Shown one piece after another: positions 55,391 to 64,000 of a stretch of DNA of 64,000 nucleotides. Source of the DNA: Auricularia sp. M13. Taxonomy: Eukaryota; Basidiomycota; Agaricomycetes; Auriculariales; Auriculariaceae. The notes under the pieces were generated by a model. The model was not told the DNA's origin and ran no database searches. It saw only the letters and a list, made by a program, of their open reading frames with translations. A program made the position numbers and the translations under genes. The DNA lies in NCBI GenBank assembly GCA_037042915.1, contig CM073203.1, positions 682,001 through 746,000 on the forward strand. The letters run 5' to 3'. Every line of letters starts with the position of its first letter. The first letter of the stretch is position 1.

Positions 55391-57694
55391 ATGGGCCTTG
55401 GCGTACTTGCTGATAAACATCTGGGGGAAAATGTTCCAGGTACGTCTCGTATACGATGCTGTGGGCCTTATTCGTTGACGTCGCGCGTGAAAGGAACGGA
55501 GTTGCTGGACGACCTGCGTGCCTCGAAACGACGCATGCACGCTGCAGACCCGCATCTGAAGCGCGATAAGAATGGTTTTGTGCTCGTCCCTCAGTATGTC
55601 CCGCAGGATATTTTATCGCGCAGCGGTCGACTGACTTCAGGCCGCAGGCCCTCAGACGACCCCGAGGACCCTTTGAATTGGCCTCTATGGCGCAAAAATG
55701 CACTCATGTTTGTGATATGTTACGGCGCTGGCCTCGTCGGCGCCTTTGGTCCCATAATAGGTGCTGGGCTTGTCACTGTCGCGGAAGATTTGCACACGAC
55801 ACCAGACGCTATCAGCAAAATTACCGGCGACCTGGTCCTCGCGATCGGCTTGTTTTTGCTGCTTACTGCGCCTTGTTCGGTCCTCTGGGGCCGACGCCCG
55901 GTGTTCCTTACGGGAAATATTTTTCTCTTGGTCAGTTCGATATGGAGTGCGTTGGCTGCCGATATAGGCAGCTTCACGGCCAGCCGTGTAATTGGAGGCT
56001 GCGGCATGGCTCCGATCGAAGCGTTGGTTGAAGCCACAGTTGCTGTGAGGTTTGCGTTATTTCTCCTTTATGTCACTCAATGCACATAGGACATCTTCTT
56101 TGTCCACGAACGGGGGCTGTGGATCAGCATTTGGTCGGTGAGTTGTGTCAGAATTGGATGGGCAGGACTGCTTTTGCTCATCCGACTGAAGTTCGCGTTA
56201 CTCGGAGGAATAAATCTCGTGTATATCGTCAACGGGTTCCTGATCCAGAATGTCTCCTGGCGCGTCTGCTTTGTGATAGAGGCTGTTCTGGTAGGCCTGT
56301 TGTATCGTCACACGGTTGCCTGAGTACGTGCTGATTCACCGTTTCAGTTCGCAGTGCTGTTAATCCTCACGATCCTTTTCGTTCCCGAGACAGCCTACAT
56401 CCGCAAAACTGTGTCAACAATGGCGGAGGAGTCGCCTGCCAAGGTAGAACCGGCAGTCATCGATAACGAGAAAATGAAAGAAGTTGCGCTGGCGAATGGT
56501 AGCAACACCTCCGACATCGAACTGCAACAGCCACCGCGTTCTGGCTTCACGACGAAGCAGTTCCTCATGTCCCTCAAACCTTGGACAGGCGAAAGGTACT
56601 CGGACACCAGCTTCTTGACGCTAGCCATTCGCCCGTTCTCGCTGGTCCCATCGCCCATCGTGCTGTGGGGAGCGTTGATCTACGGCACCACGCAATGCTG
56701 GCGTACGTCACTTCACTCCGGCTGTTCGCGACCGGGCTAACTAAAGTTAACAAACGCATTGCCGAATCCGAAGTTGTGCTGCTGTCGGTCTCCGTCTCGT
56801 TGCTCTTCTCCACGCCCGAATTCGGGTACAACTTCGGCGCGGGCGCAGTCGGGCTCATCAGCGGCGTGGGCCCGCTCATTGCCACGTTCTTGGGGAACGC
56901 CATCACCGGCCCTCTCTCGGACTGGTCCGTAACGAGGATGGCCCGCATGAATGGCGGCGTGTATGAGCCCGAGTGCGTGCAAGTTTGCGTCTTGCGAGTC
57001 GCCGCTGTGTAGCTGCTAGCAAAGACTAATTGGTGTTGCCCGATAGATTCCGCCTCGTTATGATAATTCCCGTGCTCGTGACGCAGACTATGGGCTGGTT
57101 TGGCTGGGCAATCAGCGCGCATTTGCTCGAGCCGTGGATTGCGCCTGCGATATTCGACTCCCTCATTAATTTCGGGCAGGCCGTTGCTGGTGAGCTTCGA
57201 CTGTCTGTATTCTCTTGAATCGTGAACTCATATCTTGTACTTTGGTAGGAATCGCGTGAGTGCCACTGCGAATGGGCTGCTGAGCCAGTTCAAGCTGACG
57301 TTGATGCGTCTTGAAAAACAGCGTCGTGGCATACGTCGTCGATGCCCATCCTAACTATGCGCCGGAGACATTCGCAGTGATCAAGTAAGACGGTGTCTCA
57401 TCCGCAACAGACTCTTACAGTGATTTAACGCTGAGGGCAGCGCCTTGAAGAATTGCTTCATCTTCGGAATCACTTATGTCGCCATCCCTTGGATCACGAA
57501 TCAGGGTGCGTATTATCCTCGGATGGTGAATCAGGGGTCCGCTCACATCGAAAACGACGTTTGCAGGAGTACTGAAGTGCTTCTCGACGATCGGCGGCCT
57601 CGTCATTGCTGTTTGCTTGACGACAATTCCCATGTACGTTTACGGAAAGCGGGCGAGGAGCTGGGTGCATAGGACGCGCTGGGTGCTCACGTGA
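55391..57694 (+). CDS. MFS transporter (drug:H+ antiporter-like)
   Basis: The ATG at 55391 starts MGLGVLADKHLGENVPG. An intron (donor in gtatgt at 55595, about 54 nt) joins VLVPQ to PSDDPEDPLNWPLWRKN, the typical cytoplasmic lead of fungal 12-helix MFS proteins. The membrane part follows with VGAFGPIIGAGLVTVAEDL, VLAIGLFLLLTAPCSVLWGR then RPVFL (motif A-like), and SFTASRVIGGCGMAPIEALV. NLVYIVNGFLIQNVSWRVCF comes next, and after a hydrophilic central loop (about 56410-56600) the second half has AVGLISGVGPLIATFLGNAI and LVTQTMGWFGWAI. The C-terminus is YGKRARSWVHRTRWVLT. It probably exports or imports small molecules with protons; the substrate is unknown. Several small exons between 57190 and 57600 are only roughly placed. 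Confidence 0.82.
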
Positions 57695-58406
57695 AGCGGA
57701 GGGGTCCCGCGGTCTGGATATGTACTAATACTACGAGTACGATCGCGCAGGTCGTGGACACGCCGTTGGCTGCACCCACATCGAATAGTTGCTTTCAGAT
57801 GCACCAGATACACTATGTTTTGCTCGCTGGGCGCCTGAACTCTAGGCCGTCCTGGCGCCGCAGTTACTGCGCTGACCAAAGGAGATCTGATTCTCATGCG
57901 CAAGCCCTGGAGATTCGTTCGCGTCGGCTCCGTTGAGACCGGCCTTCTCAATCTCGACGTGATGAACTGTACGCGTCGCGTGGCTAGAGTTTCTCAAGAG
58001 TCTATTTCTGGTCTCGTGCAATTGAGAACACAGAGACAAAAGCCTGGCTTCATCGACTATAGCTTCATAAGCGACAGTCATTGTCGGTCAAGATGAAGTC
58101 CTGAGGCAGTTGTGCACTGAAAGACCGCTCGGGATTTGTATCCCTGAGATCGCAGTGATGCAGGGATTACTAGCCCTCATCTTGAATCCTTCATAGACTA
58201 CGACTTTGCAGAGCTCAGACCAGCCGCAGAATAAGAATTTCAGCTTGCGCAGCAGGCACGGAGGCAAATTGTTGACAGAAATTGAGCGCCACCGGAGAAT
58301 CGCGTGGCTGGATCCAAGATCCTCGTGATGAGCACGCCCCGCTCCGCTGCATAAATAGCCGCGCCTCCGCCTGGTGGTGCCGCATCCTGCCTTCCCCCCG
58401 TTCGCC
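57695..58406. other. Intergenic with chitinase promoter
   Basis: 712 bp without a recognised gene; a TATA box lies near its right end. Confidence 0.45.
58350..58357 (+). promoter_or_regulatory. TATA box of the chitinase gene
   Basis: CATAAATA, 50-57 bp upstream of the ATG at 58407. Confidence 0.6.
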
Positions 58407-60254
58407 ATGGTCTCCTCGTCGTTGGCAGTCGTTACCGCAGTCGCCGGCGTCGCCAGCGCGGCGAGCAAGGCCTTCACCGGCAAGCCCGTCATTTCTGGCT
58501 ACTGGCCGTCCTACGCCTCGGACCTGCTACCGCCCAAGGACATTCAGTACAACCAGTTCACGCATATTGTATGCGCCGTACCCAAAATTTTTTATACTGC
58601 GGGCTGAGCAGAGCGTGCAGGACTGGTTCGTTGCTGGCACGACGCCCACCTACGAGCTCGACTTTGGCGGCGCCGAGGACCTCATCAAGCCCGTCATCGA
58701 CCGCGCACACAAGGCGAACGTCACCGTCAGCCTGAGCATCGGCGGCTGGACGGGGTCCATGTAAGCGTGTGCCGTCGCGTGTGGCCCGCGCTAAACGGGC
58801 TGGCAGTTACTTCTCGGACCTCGTGGCCAACGCAACCGGCCGCGCTCTCTACGCGCAGAGCATCGCCGGCTACCTGACGAAATACGGCTTTGACGGCGTC
58901 GACATCGATTGGGAGTATCCCGCCGTCCAGGGGCTCGGTTGCAACACCATCCGTCCCGACGACGCGGACAGTTTCCTCGGCTTCCTCAAGGACATTCGCG
59001 CTTATGCCCCCAACACCCGCATCTCCGCAGCCGTCAGTGTCTCTGGAATCTTCGGCGCCGGCGGCGACATCTACGAGCGCATTAATAGGCTCGCTGTCTA
59101 CCTCGACTACATCGTGCGTTTGCCTTTCTCCTCTCGTCGAAGACCGCTGGCTGATCATCATGGCATTCCAGACAATCGTACGTACATGCGAAATGCTCGC
59201 TAAGCGTGTCATTCACCTTTGACAGATGGCGTACGACATCTACGGCTTCGGCTGGTCGCAGACGACTGGACCCGTCGGTCAGCTCTACGACACGTGCGCA
59301 ACAGACGAAGGCTCTGGCGTCTCAGGTGCTCTGGGCGTCAAGGTGTTCACTGAAAATGGGTTCCCGGCCGAGAAGATCCTCCTTGTACGCGCTATGATGC
59401 TTTCGAGCCCGGTTTCTAACCCTCGGTTACAGGGTCTGCCTGCTTACGCGTACCCCTACATCACGGAATCCAGCACTCTTGTTCCGCGCAAAGTGGGCAA
59501 GGCGACGTCGCTTGCCTACCAGAACCGCACGCAGGACGTCCCCAAGGGCGGTGTCACCTCCGCTGGTCCTGGCACTGATCCTTGCGGCGCCGAGACTGGC
59601 CCTGCTCCATCCTGGCTCTTCCGCGAGCTCATTGAGACCGGAGTGCGTTATGCCAGCTCGAACCGGTGCAGCTACTCATGATGCTTCTACAGAGACTCAG
59701 CGCCAACGGCACCCAAGGCGGAAAAGGCTTCAAGCGCTACTTCGACAAGTGCTCGCAGACGCCATTCCGTATGTCGACTTCACGGGCTCGGCATAGCGCG
59801 TGACAACTCATTTATCTTCTTTCGCAGTGTTCAACCCGAAGACGCGCGACTTCATCGCCTACGACGAGTGCGCGCTTCGTCTGCTCCAGAGTTACCATAA
59901 TGCTGACAGAAACGCAGCCCGGAGAGCTACGCCGCGAAGGCCGAGTTCGCGCGCAAGAACGGCCTCGCGGGCATCAACATGTTCGACCTGACGGGCGACA
60001 CGAAGGACTCGAAGCTCATCCGCGCCGCGCGCTCGCAACTCCTCGGTACGTTCCCCGACGACGTCAAGTCGTCGGCGGGCAAGAACGGCAACCCGCCGTC
60101 TGCCGCCTCTCGTGAGTAATCGAATGCTTATTTTGCTCCTCTCCCCCTCCACTCCCCTTCCCACCCCATCCCCTGTCCTCCCACAGGCAAGAGACCGATC
60201 AACCCGATCAAGATCGGCCTCGACGTCGAGGTTGGCGTCCACATCGGTGCCTGA
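58407..60254 (+). CDS. Secreted GH18 chitinase
   Basis: The ATG at 58407 opens a signal peptide (MVSSSLAVVTAVAGVASAAS). The GH18 barrel follows: KPVISGYWPSYASDLLPP, then VTVSLSIGGWTGS, the catalytic strand YGFDGVDIDWEYP with the DxxDxDxE pattern complete, ISAAVSVSGIFG, and DYITIMAYDIYGFGWS assembled over a 6-nt exon (59172-59177, ACA ATC). Later parts are GLPAYAYPYI, FNPKTRDFIAYD and GLAGINMFDLTGDTKDSKLI, the last barrel strand; the end is IGLDVEVGVHIGA. No chitin-binding module is present. The enzyme hydrolyses chitin with retention, in wall remodelling, autolysis or attack on other fungi. The junction at 58570-58615 shortens the strand after QFTHI, so that intron may be misplaced. Confidence 0.9.
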
Positions 60255-60949
60255 ACAAGACGACCGATGACGGAGGGATGCGGACGAGTGTCGACGCAAG
60301 CAGCTGCTGGGTCGTTGATGGCGTCGTCTCTCAGTCTGACATAACATTTAACCTACTTATCTTCTTATCTCGTTCACGCTCTCTCTCGCACTCCATCCTA
60401 CTCGTGTGTCTTTCCTTTGTGCAAAACAGTTTTATTAATATAATCCCGTCCTCCTTTCGGCCGCATACAGATCGCGCGGGCGTGCCCCGCGTATTCGGCG
60501 CTATGCACGCCCTCCGTCGGCGATTGTTCTGAAATGGGCGCGCGCGACGGTCGCCGCAAGATACACGACGCAACGACGCTTGACGGCGCACGACGCACGC
60601 CATCGCACGACTGGATAGGGGCTCTGACGAACACTGGCATTGTCGGGAAACAAAAAAAACAAAAGCTGTAGCCATAGTAGACTTTCTGCTTCTGTAGGAT
60701 TTTGTGGAGTCGGACGTGGGATGCGGATGTTCAGGAATGGAGACCTGTCGGGGAGGATAATAGACTTTTATACCTGCAGGCCTGTATGGGCTGCCTGAAA
60801 TGACACGCCCTGTGCGCTGCAACATTCGATCCTCGGACATGCTATGCTCCTACATTCTCGCTGGCCCCACCAGAATACTGTAGTGGTGAGTATAGCTCGG
60901 TGAGTATAGCTCGAGGAAATGAGGTATAAGGGTATCATTGCAACGATTA
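60255..60949. other. Spacer between convergent chitinase and transcription factor
   Basis: About 700 bp with T-rich 3' flank after the chitinase. No gene was recognised. Confidence 0.4.
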
Positions 60950-63900
60950 TTACATCGGCCCGGGTCCATGGCCCCCATGGCCACCATGAGTACTGCGATC
61001 ATATTCCTGCTGCCGTCGCCGGTCATCGACACCGATACCAGACATAAAGAGCTGCCACGGCATGTCCAGGTTGCTCGTCGATGAGGGCAGCTGCGGCATC
61101 TGCGCGAAGTCGTCCATCTGCCTCCAGTCCACCTGCGGCATGCTGAAGTCGCCAGGCATGCCAAAGCCTTGCGCGGGCTGGAACTGTGGATTGTGCTGGA
61201 ACTGCGAACTCTGCTGAAACTGCGAACCTCCCTGTGAAGGAGCGGGCGTGATTGGGTCGAAATTCCAGGCGTACGTCGGTTGCTGGGGCTGATATGACTG
61301 ACCGTGAGGAGGTAGCTGGTGGGACGGAGGCCACGAGACCGCGTCGGAAAACATGTCGGCGCCAGATGGTGTCGCCTGCAGCGAAGAGGTGCTTGCACTC
61401 CTAGTTGGCGCCGGCTCCTGTGCGGTCGGTAACGTCGAAGAGGCTGGGGGCGACTGTGACGCGCTCGGGCTCGGCGAATGCGATTTGTTCGCGTTGTCGA
61501 TGAGCTTCGAACAGCCGCATAAAAACTGCTTCTCCAACTCCGCGAACTCGCTGTCCACGGGGCGCGGCACGCCTCCCGAGGCGGCCGTGAATGCTGTGTA
61601 CGCTTCCTGCGCCTTCAACTTGAGTATGCGCATCTTCGGCTGTCGGCAGCAGGTCATGAGCAAGCGTGTGTGTAGCGAAAACAGCGGCGGTGCGCACCAT
61701 GATACGTGCAGCACGGCGCGACGTAGGCGCGAGCTGTTCCAACCACTCATAAGCTTTGTTAAGCTCGATCCACGCAGGCGGCGCGAGCCCACTACTGGGC
61801 GACTTGATGACGATCGAGCCCAGCACGAAACAGGAGCTCAATATCGGGGACCAGAAGACGAAGAAGCGCAGCGCGGATGGCACCTGGGCGTGCAGCTTGC
61901 GCACGCTCGTCGTGATGTAAAGCGCACATCGGAATGCAGCAAGCACGGACTGTGCGTACTTGCTCTTCAGCGGGTCTTCCGGGCAGTCCGTCAGTGCGCG
62001 CGCGAAAAAGCTGCGATGCATGAACAGTAGCACTTCAGCGAAGTCAGTCTGACACCGTCCTCATAGATATTTCCGTAACGCGTACCTCTTTGCGTGAGCG
62101 TAAAGACCAGATGACGCTGCATGATGAGCGAGTCGGGAATGCCAGCCTGGGTATCCTCGACCTTGACGATGCGCAACCCGTCGCTGACAGGATGCTCGCG
62201 AATGAGTCGGTCCAATCGCAACACCACGGCGTAGCTGGGCGATGTGACGCCAAAAGCCTGATCCACAACCTTGAACATGACTTGGTGCGTGAATGTCTGA
62301 TTCCAGTGCCGGACTGTATGTCTAGTCAATGAGGCTATCCGCAGACAATGAAAGGGGAGAGAAGACGAACAAGAATCCTGCCATTTCCCGTCGAGACCAA
62401 GGAATTTCTCTAGATCCTCAGGATGTTTCGCATCTACGTGCGCCAGCGCAAGGCAAGGAGGGCGTCCGAACGAGAAGCTCGACCAGTAATCATGTGTAGC
62501 GACTTCCCACTGACACGACCTTCAATCGATGTATGCTTCAAGCAACGTAGATTGACGGCTTACGAATAAGTGTCTCCTCCTTTGTTGCTCGCATTCGGGC
62601 AGGTTCCATGGCGTATCATCGCGATGCAAGCCGAGCTATGCTCGGACATTAGATCCAGACTCGTCAGGATGTAAACCCTCCGACATACGCTTTGCGCAAA
62701 CTGCGTGTTAAGACCGACTAAGCTGTAAGCCATCGTCGGGCTGTATTGATGCTCGTACAACTGCAAAAACATAGCCATCAAGAACTAAACAGCGTGTATG
62801 GGTTAAGATCCGCGACACGCAGTGTAACTAAACGTACGACGGCTCGAATACACTGTATCGATGGGTTGTCGATTACGGACTCGATGGCGAGTGCAGCGCG
62901 TCCGAGTTCGTAATAGCTTGCCGCCTCGGCATTGTAGGGCGGACGGTCTGGGTCGACCACGGAGGCAATAGCGAAAATCACTGCGTGCGTACGAATTCAT
63001 TGGCGCGTCATATTCTGCAAGAACGATCCCCGACGTACTGTATAACATTCCCAATTCATGCGTAGTGATATTCGCAACGGAGGGAGTAGCGTTACCATAA
63101 AGCCGTGCGAAAACCGTTTGGTTGAGTTCCTCCTGAGGAATAGGCATGAAAAGCCAGGTTGCACGGCGGTAGTAAATGTCGACGAGCTTGCTGGCCTCTG
63201 GTGCGGGGGGAAGGCAGCTAGCGAGTTTTGTTGTCATGAACTCGCGGGCTTGATGGATGTTGGACATGGGAAAGCCGCCAGAGAGAAGTAGGATATCAAG
63301 CGGGAGCGCAGAGGCGGACTCAGGCGTTTCCGACGCATTGTCTTCCTGCTCAATAGCACTATTCAGATATCATATGTGATGCGACGAATCGCGAAACGGA
63401 CAAACCGAGTCGATTAGATACTAAGAGAACCCGTAAGGTCATAGCCCTCATACGTAGAAGGAAGAACTCACATCTGCGGCAGCATGTTGTCCGAAGAAGT
63501 GCTCGCGTTCGCCGATCGTGAGCGTCCCCAGGCGATCCGCGACTGTGTCGTTCGTGCATCTCGCAGCACTCTCGGGAGGTTGATTATGCGAAGATGGCGT
63601 CGCCTTTGGCCTCGAAAGTTCGTCTGCGAGCAATGGGTGCGGTTTGTCCGTTAACTGGGCTTGCACGGTGGCGAGAGCGTCTTCGAGCTCTGCTATTCGT
63701 CTTGTCATCTTGAGCAGGCATCGTTGGTGATCTATATGCGCGGGCCGGTGCACCACATACCGCCTCGACCTTGTACTGCAGATACTGGGTTTCTGACGAT
63801 GGGGTTCTGGACGCATGTAGTATTGTCAGCACTGAAGATGCTGCCAGACAGTGGACTGCACCTCTGTTCTCCGCCCACAGTTCCTAGAGCGCAAGCAAGG

Positions 63901-64000
63901 CAAGTCAGCATGGACCACTCAGATTACACAAGCAGGCGCCACACCGCTCGGACATATTGCAGCGCAGCCCCGCCTGAAGCAAGACGAGCACGGCAAGCGT
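60950..64000 (-). CDS. Fungal Zn2Cys6 transcription factor, paralog 3, 5' end cut by window
   Basis: The same architecture and exon order as paralogs 1 and 2. At the right edge is LPCSSCFRRGCAAIC, the second half of the zinc cluster. Then come the coiled coil RRIAELEDALATVQAQL, the linker LGTLTIGEREHFFGQ, FPMSNIHQAREFMTT, TWLFMPIPQEELNQT, and a short exon region with WSSFSFGRPPCLALAHVD. The exon at 62033-61401 has SKYAQSVLAAFRCALYITTS and VLGSIVIKSPSSGLAPPAW. The C-terminal exon is Gln/Pro-rich and ends GGHGPGPM at the stop 60950, parallel to GYGPGPA in paralog 1. It is clearly closer to paralog 1 than to paralog 2. All parts seen are open, so it looks functional; the start codon and first cysteines lie beyond 64000. 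Confidence 0.85.

Noticed and set aside
34450-57694. Secondary-metabolite gene cluster (regulators, oxidase, MFS transporter)
   Set aside because: No polyketide synthase, NRPS, terpene synthase or other backbone enzyme is present, and housekeeping genes (AsnRS, TRP1, tRNA) are interspersed.

Overview
The window is a gene-dense stretch of a filamentous basidiomycete genome, most probably an Agaricomycete. The signs are GC-rich coding DNA, very short introns of about 45-60 nt, a fused GATase-IGPS-PRAI tryptophan gene, an Agaricomycete-type DUF6533 membrane protein, an F-box family typical of mushrooms, and cellulose-binding (CBM1) and chitin-active secreted enzymes. All gene models were read by eye from splice signals and protein-family motifs; no database search was run.

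The left arm (1-8.1 kb) is gene-poor. It holds the 5' part of a Tad-like LINE ORF1 running off the left edge, an unrecognised zinc-finger-like ORF, a stretch of unresolved minus-strand reading frames, and an F-box gene whose two ends are separated by foreign-looking DNA with two hairpins. From 8.2 to 9.7 kb, MDE1 (methionine salvage) and LSM4 (U6 snRNP) share a 122-bp divergent promoter. At 11-15 kb a DUF6533 membrane-protein gene carries a whole-looking PIF/Harbinger DNA transposon in one intron. At 15.2-17.4 kb a broken copy and an intact copy of a single-pass membrane protein lie in tandem. They are followed by a membrane-anchored serine carboxypeptidase, the TRK potassium transporter, and a cell-wall-integrity MAP kinase on the opposite strand.

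The 29.7-37.6 kb block is a head-to-head pair of paralogous Zn2Cys6 transcription factors; a third paralog sits at the right edge (61-64 kb). Between them lie TRP1 (trifunctional tryptophan enzyme), a GH62-CBM1 arabinofuranosidase, a hAT-like MITE, an M35 metalloprotease, an FAD-linked lactone-type oxidase, an initiator tRNA-Met, cytosolic asparaginyl-tRNA synthetase, a TMEM184/OST-alpha membrane protein with a very long disordered tail, an MFS transporter and a GH18 chitinase. The mix is housekeeping genes with nutrient-acquisition and cell-wall functions, not a recognisable biosynthetic cluster.

The most striking recurrent feature is extreme exon fragmentation. The TMEM184, chitinase, TRK1, GH62 and LSM4 genes each need an exon of 3-11 nt to restore their family's conserved motifs, and three genes use GC-AG introns. 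I saw no wholly new system. The best observations are the microexons, the intron-lodged Harbinger element, the MITE next to the protease stop, the carboxypeptidase lacking its usual active-site glutamate, and a hairpin pair with a matched base change.
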